Shown: positions 1 to 10,375, counted from the stretch's first letter. The stretch is DNA of 64,000 nucleotides from Ferribacterium limneticum (GCF_020510625.1 NZ_CP075191.1:2704001-2768000), one strand, 5' to 3'. Notes: generated from the sequence alone by a model not told the origin. Numbers and translations: made by a program.

Positions 1-189
1 CGGCTTGTCGTAGCCGCGCTCGACTTTCCATTTCTGAATTGCTTCCGGCGTCACCCGCTTCACCCCGAGCTGCATGCGCGCCATGTCGTCCGGCGTATTG
101 ACCACAAAGAACAGGGCAAAGGTGATGAGATTCACGCCGATCAGGATCGGCAGGGCGTAAAGAAGGCGGCGAACGATGTAAGCGAGCAT
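1..189 (-). CDS. ABC transporter inner-membrane permease, N-terminal part (truncated by window edge)
   Basis: The reverse strand from 189 opens with MLAYIVRRLLYALPILIGV and continues about 63 codons to the window edge. The Arg-Arg-Leu-Leu start followed by a first membrane helix (about residues 9-30) and a periplasmic stretch with TPDDMARMQLG is typical of DppB/OppB/YejB-type permeases for peptides. These form the membrane channel with a second permease and two ATPases. Only the N-terminus is visible, so the substrate cannot be judged. A peptide-type binding lipoprotein is encoded at 58262-60406, and the two may belong to one transporter, but nothing in the window links them directly. Confidence 0.8.
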   Translation of the reverse strand, partial: MLAYIVRRLLYALPILIGVNLITFALFFVVNTPDDMARMQLGVKRVTPEAIQKWKVERGYDKP

Positions 190-386
190 TGCCCCGATTA
201 TGCCAAGAGCCGGCCGTAAGTGCTAAGGCATCGCGAGCAACAAAGCGGACAGAGCTCTTTACATCCTCCCGATATTTTTTGCTGTCGATTTTTCTTACAC
301 CAGATATATGCCAACAAACGTCGATGAATTTAGAAAAATAAATTTTATCAATACAAATCATTAAGTTACGACAAAACAATCAGTAG

Positions 387-402
387 TGGCCCATTCTCTG
401 CT
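387..402 (+). promoter_or_regulatory. Candidate sigma-54 (RpoN) -24/-12 promoter
   Basis: The stretch TGGCCCATTCTCTGCT has GG at 388-389 and GC at 400-401 with exact 12-nt register, and matches TGGC-N-C at -24 and TGC at -12. Transcription would begin near 413, about 42 nt before the ATG at 455. The remaining upstream DNA (190-386) is AT-rich; I see no gene and no clear activator site there. RpoN control of PEP-CTERM genes through PrsK/PrsR is known in floc-forming relatives such as Zoogloea. Confidence 0.65.
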
Positions 403-454
403 TAGACCACCTCAACAAGATCCAATCCTCAACATTTCAAGGGAAAAAACTGTC

Positions 455-1075
455 ATGAAAAAAAATGTACTAGCAATACTCATCGGCCTCGGAGTATTGT
501 CATCCCCTGTTTTCGCATCTCCCGCAGCCAGTGGCCTGATCATTTCCGGGACAACGTTTGACACGAACGATGCTTTTCGCTTTACAAATAATTCAACAAG
601 TGGTGAAACCATTCTTTCTCTGACTTGGAATTTAACTGCTATCGGTGGTTTTTTCGATACGACCAGTATTGCCCCAGGAGCTAGTAGCACCCCTCTGGCA
701 TTGAGCAGTTCATCTTCGGCGGTCGGTGCCATTTTCCCGGACAATGCAGCACAAAACGGCCTCCAGACACTCACCATAAACTTTACCGACTTCAATCCAG
801 GGGAAACCTTGATTTTCGGTGTAGATACCGATTTCTTGTCTTGCCTCGACTGCGCAGGCATCAACGGTAATGGTTTTATCAATGCCACCGCAACAGCCAT
901 CTTCAGTGACGGACAAGCACGTATCGGCACCTACACAGCAACATCTGCTCAAGGTTTCGGTTCAGAAGTTAGCATCACGACTCCGACCGCCATTCCTGAA
1001 CCGGGTAGCATGGCTCTTTTGGGGCTCGGGTTAGCAGGACTTGGTGCCATCCGCCGAAAGGGGACCCGGAAGTAA
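455..1075 (+). CDS. PEP-CTERM sorting domain protein, exported
   Basis: 206-residue secreted protein. The start is ATG 455, preceded by AAGGGA, because the upstream in-frame GTG at 386 lies inside the predicted promoter. Residues 1-22 form a Sec signal peptide (MKKNVLAILIGLGVLSSPVFA). The middle is a Ser/Thr/Asn-rich beta-type domain with a CLDC pair. The C-terminus has the complete tripartite sorting signal: IPEP, a hydrophobic helix, then a basic RRKGTRK tail. Such proteins are processed by exosortase (EpsH/XrtA) and released to the outside, often with exopolysaccharide and floc formation. No exosortase lies in this window. A strong terminator follows directly, so this is a one-gene unit. 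Confidence 0.9.
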   Translation: MKKNVLAILIGLGVLSSPVFASPAASGLIISGTTFDTNDAFRFTNNSTSGETILSLTWNLTAIGGFFDTTSIAPGASSTPLALSSSSSAVGAIFPDNAAQNGLQTLTINFTDFNPGETLIFGVDTDFLSCLDCAGINGNGFINATATAIFSDGQARIGTYTATSAQGFGSEVSITTPTAIPEPGSMALLGLGLAGLGAIRRKGTRK

Positions 1076-1096
1076 TTCTCCGTAGGTTGGCGCGCG

Positions 1097-1128
1097 AAAG
1101 GGTCGGTAAGTCCGACCCTTTTTCTTTT
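1097..1128 (+). terminator. Rho-independent terminator of the PEP-CTERM gene
   Basis: Perfect 10-bp stem AAAGGGTCGG / CCGACCCTTT (1097-1106 with 1112-1121), a 5-nt loop, then a T-rich tail TTTTTCTTTT. Confidence 0.9.
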
Positions 1129-1184
1129 GAAAGACCTCCACCATGGAGGAGCATATCAACCTGAATCGCCCCGGAATCACTAGC

Positions 1185-2186
1185 TGTTTAGTCCCACAGT
1201 GTGCTGGTGTAATTTATAGCCAGCTACGGAGGGAAGAGCTATGGGACAGGTACTACACGGATGCGCCCGCACAACAGAGGCAGTGCGTCGAGCGATACAA
1301 CATAGTCAAACGAGCCTGAATGCACTGGCTGCGCAGCATGGGATCAATCCAAAGACGGCAGCCAAATGGCGTCAGCGCCAGAATGTCCAGGATTCGCCCA
1401 TGGGGCCGAAGCTGGTCCGGTCGTCCGTGCTGACACCAGAAGAGGAAGCAGTAATTGTGGCGTTTCGCCGCTATACGCTCTTGCCTCTGGATGATTGCCT
1501 TTACTCCTTGCAGTCAAGCATTCCCCATTTGACGCGCTCATCCCTTCATCGATGCCTACAACGGCATGGCATTTCACGATTGGAGGATGTTGAGGGCGAT
1601 AAGCCGCCCAAGAAGAAATTCAAGGCCTACCCGATCGGCTACTTTCACACCGACATCGCGGAAGTGCAGACCGATGAGGGCCGGCTCTACCTGTTTGTGG
1701 CCATCGACAGAACATCCAAGTTTGCCTATGCCGAGCTGCATCCACGAGCGACGCGCTTGATTGCTCGTGATTTCCTGTCCAGCCTGGTTAAAGTGGTGCC
1801 CTACGCAATTCACACCATACTCACGGACAACGGCATCCAATTTGCCGTACGCAAGGGAACAGAAGGTAATTGGTGCATTCCGTTTGATCGTGTCTGCAAT
1901 GCCCATGAAATTGAACATCGCCTGACACAGGTGTGTCACCCATGAACGAATGGGCAGGTGGAGAGCATGAATCGAACCATCAAGGACGCCACGGTAAAAC
2001 GCTACTACTACCAGACGTATGACCAGTTGAAAGCCCATTTGCAGACCTTTTTGATGGCCTACAACTTCGCCAGGTGATTGAAGACGCTAAAGGGGCTGAC
2101 GCCCTATGAATTCGTCTGCAAAATCTGGTCAAAAGAACCCGAGCGCTTCAGGATCAATCCAATCCAGCACACCCTGGGACTAAACA
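1185..2186 (+). mobile_element. IS481-family insertion sequence (decayed copy 1)
   Basis: About 1.0 kb with 23-bp terminal inverted repeats beginning TGTTTAGTCCCA (1185-1207; inverted copy at 2164-2186, two mismatches). The element sits between ACTAGC and CCTAGG, which fits the NCTAGN target used by IS481-type elements. The outer bases of the two flanks differ, so either only the central 4 bp count as the duplication or the flanks have changed. Its transposase carries two nonsense codons. A second copy, itself interrupted, lies at 37774-41948. Confidence 0.85.
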
Positions 2187-2191
2187 CCTAG
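1241..2191 (+). pseudogene. IS481-family transposase, inactivated by two nonsense codons
   Basis: The frame is continuous for 317 codons from ATG 1241 (preceded by GGAGGGAAG) to TAG 2189-2191, but has in-frame TGA at 1943-1945 (Trp in the second copy) and at 2075-2077 (probably CGA Arg before). The N-terminus has a helix-turn-helix (NALAAQHGINPKTAAKWR), followed by the DDE core with HTDIAEV and LTDNGIQF. The part beyond the first stop holds the final catalytic Glu region, so a truncated product should be inactive. Both stops look like single transitions. The final TAG is read from the CTAG target outside the terminal repeat. Confidence 0.9.
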
Positions 2192-2343
2192 GCAATGCCA
2201 CTGCCTACCCAGACCCAATTCATAGGTGCTGTTGGTCAGGGCCTTACAATCTCTTACGCTTCATCCAGGAATCTTGTGAGATATTCCTGCCCCAACGTCA
2301 CACCCAAGAGGAGCCCATTTGGGGTTAATCGTGGGGTTAATAC

Positions 2344-2391
2344 AAAAACCCTGTTGCTCGCAAGTCATTGAAAGACAAGGAAAAACAGGGT
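2344..2391 (-). terminator. Probable terminator downstream of tRNA-Ser
   Basis: On the minus strand, ACCCTGTT (2384-2391) pairs with AACAGGGT (2348-2355), followed by a run of five T. The intervening loop is long (about 28 nt). It starts 12 nt after the tRNA 3' end. The preceding DNA between IS481 and this site (2192-2343) shows no gene; it holds two copies of GGGGTTAAT of unknown meaning. Confidence 0.55.
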
Positions 2392-2401
2392 CTATTTGGT
2401 G

Positions 2402-2490
<89 letters not shown>

Positions 2491-2517
2491 GCAGCGGCCG
2501 GGATAATAGCACAACTG

Positions 2518-4056
2518 ATGTACTGGATAAAACGACTATTACTGTTGGCAGCATTCCTGATCGCCACTGCTTGCGGCGAGGTTGGTCCGTTGCCGTTTCC
2601 GACACCAGCGCAGCATGATCTCGTTGTCCTCACCCGTCCCGGTCTGCTCACTTACTCGACCGATGACAACGGTAACCCGACTGGTATCGAATACGACCTG
2701 ACGCAGGCCTTTGCCCAAGAACTCGGTGTTGGCGTCAAATATATCGTCGCCAAACCGGAAGAGCTGGACGCTCAACTCGCTGCAAGCAAGTATCACCTTG
2801 CCGCAGCCTGGCTTTCGCCAATCGCCGACAGCACCATCCAGGCAACGCCGGCCATTTTTCAGACGCGCGACATTCTCGCCCAGCACGAGGCGTCGTTACC
2901 GCTATCTGAGCGCTCGCAGCTGGCCGGCAAGACGGTGCACGTCATGGCCGGCACGCGTCAGGCAAAAACACTGGCCGGCCTGACCAAGGAAATAGTCGGG
3001 CTCAAGGTCGTCGAAGTCAGCCAGGGCGACCTTCTTGATCTGCTGGAAAAGCTCGGCAATCGTCAGATCGAGTACGTGGCAATTGACGAAGGGTTTGAGG
3101 ACATCGCCAACCAATACGTCCCCAACCTGCGCACCACGCTGGCGCTGAACGAAACTCGACCGGTCGTCTGGTTGCTCGGCGACCATCCGAATGCGGAACT
3201 CAAGGCTCGCCTCGATACCTTCATCGAGCGAGTGCAGCATGACGGCACACTGGCCCGTCTGGAGGACCGCTATTTGGGCCACGTACGCCGCCTCGATCAA
3301 GCCGACGTCATCAAGTTTCTCGGCGAGATCGAAACCACGCTCCCCAAATTCCGCAAATACTTCCAGGCTGCCCAGGCGTTGACCGGCATCGACTGGCGGC
3401 TAATCGCAGCGGTGGCCTATCACGAGTCGCACTGGGATCCGAACGCGACCAGCTACACCAATGTGCGCGGCATCATGATGCTGACTGAAGAGACGGCCGA
3501 CCGCCTAGAAGTCAGCAATCGCCTGGACCCCAGCGAAAGCATCCTGGCCGGCGCCCGCTACATCAACATCCTGAAGGAACAGTTGCCGGAAGAAACCGAA
3601 GAGCCGGATCGCACCTGGCTGGCCCTGGCCGCCTACAACATCGGCCCCGGTCATTTCAATGCGGCACGGACGCTTGCGAAACAGCTGAAGGCCGACCCGA
3701 ACGCCTGGTACGAAATGAAGCGCATCCTGCCCAAGCTATCGCAGCCGAAGTATTCGCAACAATTGAAGACTGCTCGGGCGCGGGGTGGCGAGGCGGTGAT
3801 CCTGGTGGAGAACATTCGCAGCTACTACGACATCCTGCAGCGCAATACCGCCCCCTTCGGACCGACACCGGCAGCCGCCGAAAGCCTGAAACGGCTGGTT
3901 GCCGAGGTCGAAGAGCGCCGCAAGGCCTATGCCAAGAAGATGGCCGCATCAAGAGCCATCACAGCCACCGACAGCGATGATCAGTCAACGTCGGGATTGC
4001 GGCTGCCGACCATCGAACTGGAGAACTACCCTGCCCGGCCGGCAGAAAACGAATAA
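2518..4056 (+). CDS. mltF: Membrane-bound lytic murein transglycosylase F
   Basis: 512-residue outer-membrane lipoprotein. The signal peptide ends in a lipobox with Cys19 (LIATAC). Residues about 32-255 form a periplasmic solute-binding (SBP_bac_3) regulatory domain. Residues about 275-420 are the SLT lytic transglycosylase domain, with catalytic Glu303 in AYHESHWDP, followed by GIMMLTEET and AAYNIGPGHF motifs. It cleaves the MurNAc-GlcNAc bond of peptidoglycan with formation of 1,6-anhydroMurNAc. Length and domain order match E. coli MltF. The C-terminal 50 residues are Ala/Glu-rich and less conserved. It is transcribed away from the neighbouring tRNA and converges on serS. Confidence 0.93.
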   Translation: MYWIKRLLLLAAFLIATACGEVGPLPFPTPAQHDLVVLTRPGLLTYSTDDNGNPTGIEYDLTQAFAQELGVGVKYIVAKPEELDAQLAASKYHLAAAWLSPIADSTIQATPAIFQTRDILAQHEASLPLSERSQLAGKTVHVMAGTRQAKTLAGLTKEIVGLKVVEVSQGDLLDLLEKLGNRQIEYVAIDEGFEDIANQYVPNLRTTLALNETRPVVWLLGDHPNAELKARLDTFIERVQHDGTLARLEDRYLGHVRRLDQADVIKFLGEIETTLPKFRKYFQAAQALTGIDWRLIAAVAYHESHWDPNATSYTNVRGIMMLTEETADRLEVSNRLDPSESILAGARYINILKEQLPEETEEPDRTWLALAAYNIGPGHFNAARTLAKQLKADPNAWYEMKRILPKLSQPKYSQQLKTARARGGEAVILVENIRSYYDILQRNTAPFGPTPAAAESLKRLVAEVEERRKAYAKKMAASRAITATDSDDQSTSGLRLPTIELENYPARPAENE

Positions 4057-4064
4057 GGGATTGC

Positions 4065-4086
4065 CGCCCGCACTGAAGTGCGGGCG
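4065..4086. terminator. Hairpin between convergent mltF and serS
   Basis: Perfect 9-bp GC-rich stem CGCCCGCAC / GTGCGGGCG with a TGAA tetraloop, between two convergent stop codons. It has no long T-run on either side, so it may work only partly as an intrinsic terminator. Confidence 0.6.
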
Positions 4087-4100
4087 ACGATCAGCTTCGA

Positions 4101-6010
<1,910 letters not shown>

Positions 6011-6061
6011 GTTCAAATTAGCGCGCTTTTAAAACTGGGCCACACCGCCCGCTCGGGAATT

Positions 6062-6549
<488 letters not shown>

Positions 6550-6551
6550 CG

Positions 6552-7868
6552 CTATTTCCTCCCCTTCGCCTTGCGATCCAGATCCCGCAAATGCGCCAGT
6601 TTTTCGCCGATCTTGCCCTCCAGACCGCGTGGCGTCGGCGCGTACCAGCCTTGTTCGGCCATGCCGTCGGGCAGATAGGTTTCGCCGGCCGCGTAGGCTT
6701 CCGGCTCGTCGTGGGCATAGCGGTAGGCGTGGCCGTGGCCCAGTTCCTTCATCAGCTTGGTCGGTGCGTTGCGCAGGTGGTTAGGCACCGGCCGTGAACC
6801 GTCCTGCTTCACGTAGGCACGTGCCGCGTTGAAGGCGTTGTAACCGGCATTTGATTTGGCCGCGACGGCCAGATAAGTCACGGCCTGCGCCAGCGCCAGT
6901 TCGCCCTCGGGCGAGCCGAGGCGTTCGTAGGTTTCGGCCGCATCGTTGGCAATCTGCATGGCGCGCGGGTCGGCTAGGCCAATGTCCTCCCAAGCCATGC
7001 GGATGATGCGCCGGGCCAGGTAACGCGGATCGGCACCGCCATCGAGCATGCGGCAGAACCAGTACAGCGCGCCGTCCGGGCTGGAGCCGCGCACAGACTT
7101 GTGCAGGGCCGAAATCTGATCGTAGAAGGCGTCACCGCCCTTGTCGAAACGGCGCAGGTTTTGCGCCATCGTCGCCTCGATAAAGGCACCATCAACGGTT
7201 TCCAGCTTGGCGGTATGCGCCGCCGTTCGCACCTGCTCCAGCAGGTTGAGCAAGCGTCGGGCATCGCCATCGGCCATGCCGATCAGGCGCCCCTTGGCAT
7301 CGCCATCGAAGGCCAGGTCGGCCAAAGCCGTGTTGCAGGCCCGGTCGAACAAGGTGCCCATCTCGGTTTCGTCAAGCGACTTCAGGACATAGACCGAGGC
7401 CCGCGACAGCAAGGCCGAATTTACCTCGAACGACGGGTTCTCGGTCGTCGCGCCAATAAAGGTTAATAGCCCCGATTCGACAAAGGGCAAAAAGCCATCC
7501 TGCTGCGCCTTGTTGAAGCGGTGGATTTCATCGACAAACAGGATGGTCCGCTTGCCCTGCGCCCGCCACATCTCCGCCTGCGCCACCGCCTCGCGCACCT
7601 CCTTGATGCCGGAAAACACGGCGGAAAGGGCGATGAACTCGCACTGGAACTGCGTCGCCATCATCCGCGCCAGTGTCGTCTTGCCGACGCCCGGCGGCCC
7701 CCACAGGATCATCGAATGGGGCTGGCCCGACTCGAAAGCCAGGCGTAGCGGCTTGCCCGGCCCGAGCAAGTGCTGCTGGCCGATCACGTCATCCGGCGTT
7801 TGCGGGCGCAACTGCTCGGCCAGCGGGGCGCCGGCATCTGGCCCATTTTTGGAAAACAAATCGCTCAT
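6552..7868 (-). CDS. rarA: Replication-associated recombination protein A (AAA+ ATPase)
   Basis: 438 residues from ATG 7868 (MSDLFSKNG). Walker A is GPPGVGKTT and Walker B is FVDEIHRF, with sensor 1 GATTENPSF. The C-terminal MgsA/RarA tetramerisation region (YLARRIIRMAWEDIGLADPRA, YVKQDGSRPVPNHLRN) is present. RarA (MgsA) is a clamp-loader-like ATPase acting at stalled forks. The start upstream at 7913 would overlap the PIN gene and is rejected. In most relatives it directly follows lolA; here lolA is 11 kb away because the integron island lies between. Confidence 0.95.
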   Translation of the reverse strand: MSDLFSKNGPDAGAPLAEQLRPQTPDDVIGQQHLLGPGKPLRLAFESGQPHSMILWGPPGVGKTTLARMMATQFQCEFIALSAVFSGIKEVREAVAQAEMWRAQGKRTILFVDEIHRFNKAQQDGFLPFVESGLLTFIGATTENPSFEVNSALLSRASVYVLKSLDETEMGTLFDRACNTALADLAFDGDAKGRLIGMADGDARRLLNLLEQVRTAAHTAKLETVDGAFIEATMAQNLRRFDKGGDAFYDQISALHKSVRGSSPDGALYWFCRMLDGGADPRYLARRIIRMAWEDIGLADPRAMQIANDAAETYERLGSPEGELALAQAVTYLAVAAKSNAGYNAFNAARAYVKQDGSRPVPNHLRNAPTKLMKELGHGHAYRYAHDEPEAYAAGETYLPDGMAEQGWYAPTPRGLEGKIGEKLAHLRDLDRKAKGRK

Positions 7869-7890
7869 GGCATTCAGGTCCGGGTAGTTG

Positions 7891-8355
7891 TCACGCCTCA
7901 TCCGGCCCGACAACGGATAGCTTGGGAAAGTAGTTGCGATAGCGCTTCACGTCGCGGGTCAACAAGCGCATGCCACGCACCAGCGCGTGGGCACCAATAT
8001 AAAAGTCAGGCATCGGCGAAGTCTTGACGCCCTCGCCCAGGCGATAGACACGAAATGCCTGCCCAGCCAGAAATGCGGCGTCCCACGGCAAATGCTCGCG
8101 CACCAGAGGCAAACCGGCCAGTGCGGCCTCCAGGTCGTCGGCCCGCTCAAACCGTGGGCTGATTTCCGCCAGAATCAGAGGATTGATCACCAGCGCCCCC
8201 TGCTGCCCCAGCTTTTCCAACTGATCGAGCGACCAATCGGCCCACTCCGGGTCATCCGCCAGCACGTCGATCAGCACGCAACTATCGACCAGCGTCGCGG
8301 AAGGCACCAATGCGGCATAGGGCGCGCTTGGCTCGTTGAGCACCGGACTGCTCAT
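7891..8355 (-). CDS. PIN-domain protein, VapC-like toxin of a toxin-antitoxin pair
   Basis: About 154 residues. PIN-fold acidic residues are visible in TLVDSCVLIDVL, LAEIS, DFYIGAHAL and LLTRDVKRYRNYFP, as in VapC endoribonucleases. It follows the AbrB-type antitoxin gene with the start just past that gene's stop. ATG 8355 is chosen; the in-frame GTG at 8367 would overlap the antitoxin by 8 nt and is also possible. An AbrB/SpoVT-type antitoxin paired with a PIN toxin is a known combination. The pair stands between rarA and the integron integrase, outside the cassette array. Confidence 0.85.
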   Translation of the reverse strand: MSSPVLNEPSAPYAALVPSATLVDSCVLIDVLADDPEWADWSLDQLEKLGQQGALVINPLILAEISPRFERADDLEAALAGLPLVREHLPWDAAFLAGQAFRVYRLGEGVKTSPMPDFYIGAHALVRGMRLLTRDVKRYRNYFPKLSVVGPDEA

Positions 8356-8359
8356 TGCC

Positions 8360-8599
8360 TCAGCCACGCAGAAAAGCCATGAATTCGTCGGTGTTCATGC
8401 CCTTGAATTGCGCAGCATTGGCCGAACCACGAGCCTTGGCAAAGGCCGCACGTATCCCGGAAGAAGCCGGAAGCACAGGCCGAATGACCACATCGCCATT
8501 ATCCCGCACCTCGAATTCAACCTCGCCATGCGGGTGCAACCCCGCCTTCTCCCGTACCGCCTGGGGGATGGTGACCTGCCCTTTACTGGTGATTCTCAT
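8360..8599 (-). CDS. AbrB/MazE-type antitoxin
   Basis: 79 residues from ATG 8599, with GAGG upstream. MRITSKGQVTIPQAVREKAG is the swapped-hairpin AbrB DNA-binding motif, followed by EVEFEVRDNGDVVIRP. The C-terminal half (SGIRAAFAKARGSANAAQFKGMNTDEFMAFLRG) would bind and neutralise the PIN toxin encoded next. Such antitoxins repress their own promoter; an inverted repeat lies 18 nt upstream of the start. A TTG at 8611 in frame is a weaker alternative start. Confidence 0.88.
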   Translation of the reverse strand: MRITSKGQVTIPQAVREKAGLHPHGEVEFEVRDNGDVVIRPVLPASSGIRAAFAKARGSANAAQFKGMNTDEFMAFLRG

Positions 8600-8616
8600 G
8601 GACAACCTCAAATTCT

Positions 8617-8634
8617 TACTCTTACCGTAGAGTA
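8617..8634. promoter_or_regulatory. Inverted repeat, probable operator of the toxin-antitoxin pair
   Basis: Perfect 6-bp arms TACTCT / AGAGTA around a 6-nt centre, placed 18 nt upstream of the antitoxin start and between it and the end of intI. Autorepression by the AbrB-type antitoxin is inferred. Confidence 0.55.
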
Positions 8635-8665
8635 TTACCCGACCTGCGATCTGTAAAGCGCCCGG

Positions 8666-9652
8666 TCAAACACCGCAACCCCGCACCGCGTCGAGCGGCG
8701 ACACGACACCGCGCCCGCCGCGATTCAGCACGTGGGTGTAAATCATCGTCGTCGAAACATCCGAATGCCCCAGCAGCTCCTGCACGGTGCGAATGTCGTA
8801 GCCGGATTCCAGCAAATGCGTGGCGAACGAGTGACGCAGCGTATGCGTCGACGCCGGCTTGGCGATTCCCGCCAACCCGACTGCTGCCTTGATCGCCCGC
8901 TGCAAGGCCTGCTCATGCGTGTGGTGGCGGCGCTCAATGCCGCTTCGTGGATCAATTGACAACTCGCGCGCCGGAAACACCCAGAACCAGCCCCAGGCCT
9001 TGGGAGCAGAAGGATACTTGCGCGCCAGCGCCTCCGGCATTTGCACGCCGGGCCGCCCGGCTTCCTCATCCCGCTCCCACAGCACCCGAACGCGTGCCAA
9101 ATGCGCCTGCAAGGCCGGCACCGCCGATGCCGGCAACACCGTCAGGCGATCCTTGCCACCCTTGCCATGACGCACCGTCAATTCGCCGCGCTCAAAATCC
9201 ACATCCTTGACCCGCAGGCGCACGCATTCCATCAGACGCATCCCCGTTCCGTAAAGCAAGCGGGCCATCAGCGCATGCGTACCTTCCATCACCGCCAGCA
9301 GCCGCTCGACCTCGCCGCGCGACAACACAACCGGCGTCCTCTTTGGCTTTTGGGGACGATCCAGATCGGTCAGCCAGGGCAGATCGACGCCCAGAACTTC
9401 GCGATAAAGGAACAGCAAGGCCGACAGGGCCTGCTGATGCGTCGAAGCCGCCACCTGCAACTCGGAAGCCAGATAGCCGAGAAACGCCCGGACCTCGTCC
9501 GCCCCCATCTCCCGAGGGTGACGACGACCATGAAAAGCCACAAAACGACGTACCCACTCGACATACGAACGCTCAGTCCTTATGCTGTAGTGCTTATAGC
9601 GAATCACTTCCCGAACGCGCCCCAGCAAAGTCGAGGATTGGTTCAATTCCAT
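8666..9652 (-). CDS. intI: Integron integrase IntI (tyrosine recombinase)
   Basis: 328 residues from ATG 9652. The N-terminal SAM-like core-binding domain (RYKHYSIRTERSYVEWVRRFVAFH) is followed by the catalytic domain with GTGMRLME (Arg), HTLRHSFATHLL (His-x-x-Arg), LGHSDVSTTMIYTHV (His and nucleophile Tyr). The IntI-specific insert between these (KYPSAPKAWGWFWVFPARELSIDPRSG, then RRHHTHEQALQRAIKAA) separates it from XerC/D and phage integrases. It recombines attI with single-stranded folded attC sites to insert or shuffle cassettes. The gene reads away from the array, the usual layout. A LexA box lies 25 nt before the start. No frameshift is seen, so the enzyme is probably active. Confidence 0.96.
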   Translation of the reverse strand: MELNQSSTLLGRVREVIRYKHYSIRTERSYVEWVRRFVAFHGRRHPREMGADEVRAFLGYLASELQVAASTHQQALSALLFLYREVLGVDLPWLTDLDRPQKPKRTPVVLSRGEVERLLAVMEGTHALMARLLYGTGMRLMECVRLRVKDVDFERGELTVRHGKGGKDRLTVLPASAVPALQAHLARVRVLWERDEEAGRPGVQMPEALARKYPSAPKAWGWFWVFPARELSIDPRSGIERRHHTHEQALQRAIKAAVGLAGIAKPASTHTLRHSFATHLLESGYDIRTVQELLGHSDVSTTMIYTHVLNRGGRGVVSPLDAVRGCGV

Positions 9653-9676
9653 GCCGTACCTGCCGATAGAAATTTA

Positions 9677-9692
9677 CTGTGTATAAATACAG
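9677..9692. promoter_or_regulatory. LexA (SOS) box controlling intI
   Basis: CTGTGTATAAATACAG matches the proteobacterial LexA consensus CTG-N10-CAG with the AT-rich centre; 25 nt from the IntI start. SOS control of integrase genes is established for several integrons. Confidence 0.85.
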
Positions 9693-9952
9693 TAGTTCAT
9701 CTTTATCCGCATGACAAGTACCTTTGGAGACGCCATGTTGGCCAGCATAGACGGCACGAGTCCAGAATACATGGCGCTCACGCCTCATATCCTGGCGGCG
9801 CGCCATGTTTCACCGCCATCCATCCTTGGAAATAATCTGGCCATCCAGCCAAAAAACCGCTCTGGCTGGCCATCTTCGGCTGAAGTGCTGATCAGGATGG
9901 ATGGCTGTTTTCCAGAATGGATGGCGAAATTGCCATCTACTTTACGTTAGCC
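9693..9952 (+). other. attI recombination region of the integron
   Basis: The core site GTTAGCC is at 9946-9952; the cut is expected after its G. The 250 bp between intI and the core hold no convincing gene. They contain several copies and inverted copies of ATGGATGG/CCATCCAGCC (about 9829-9927), which could be integrase-binding repeats. The cassette promoter Pc should lie here or in intI, but I could not pick it out with confidence. Confidence 0.7.
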
Positions 9953-10365
9953 ATGTACCCCATGCGTTTGTTGCCAAGCACCTTTTGCCTCTCCAGCAGC
10001 ACACCATCCGGGTGCGGGCAGCGGGCCGGGTGGCGGCGTGGGTTCTCAGTGCTTGCCGGGGTGGGTTCTTCGGCTTTCTGGCTTGGGTCTGGTTCAACCT
10101 GTCCAGTTATCCAGCGCTTTGGCTACGTCGGGCAGCACTTCGTGCCGGTTCTGGGTGTGGCGCGTTCATTTCGCTCGGGTCCGGCTCTTCGCAGCACTGC
10201 GTCCGCTTTTGTGTCTTCCGTCGCTTGCTTCGGGCGGCGGCGGGTTGCAGCGGGCCCAGGCGTTCGGCCATGGGTTGGGTTGGCTAACAGGTCAATCAAC
10301 CCGGACGCCGTGAAACAACCGTCGTTTCCTCAACCTCTCCGGCGCGGCGCCGGTTATTTTCAACG
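9947..10365 (+). other. Integron cassette 1, no convincing gene
   Basis: 419-bp cassette between the attI core and attC1. Several overlapping frames are open (for example from ATG 9953), but they are Gly/Ser/Arg/Cys-rich, run through attC1 and show no motif, so the cassette may be non-coding. ATG 9953 directly follows the core site without a ribosome site. Promoter-carrying or small-RNA cassettes are known alternatives. Confidence 0.5.
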
Positions 10366-10371
10366 TTAGGT
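10282..10371 (+). repeat. attC1 recombination site
   Basis: R'' GGCTAAC (10282-10288) and R' GTTAGGT (10365-10371). Inner arms CAACCCGG and CCGGTTATTT pair, as do GGACGCCG and CGGCGCCG. The inner-arm motif (CAATCAACCCG; GGTTATTT) recurs in attC3, which suggests the native attC family of this integron. Confidence 0.8.
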
Positions 10372-10375
10372 TCAT

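Noticed and set aside
386-454. GTG start extending the PEP-CTERM protein by 23 residues
   Set aside because: It lies within the sigma-54 promoter and would place untypical residues before a complete signal peptide.
2319-2345. Two GGGGTTAAT copies near the tRNA as a functional direct repeat
   Set aside because: Only two short copies; no gene or site to connect with them.
8666-9652. XerC/XerD or phage integrase instead of IntI
   Set aside because: The IntI-specific insert, the LexA box and the attC-bordered array all point to an integron integrase.
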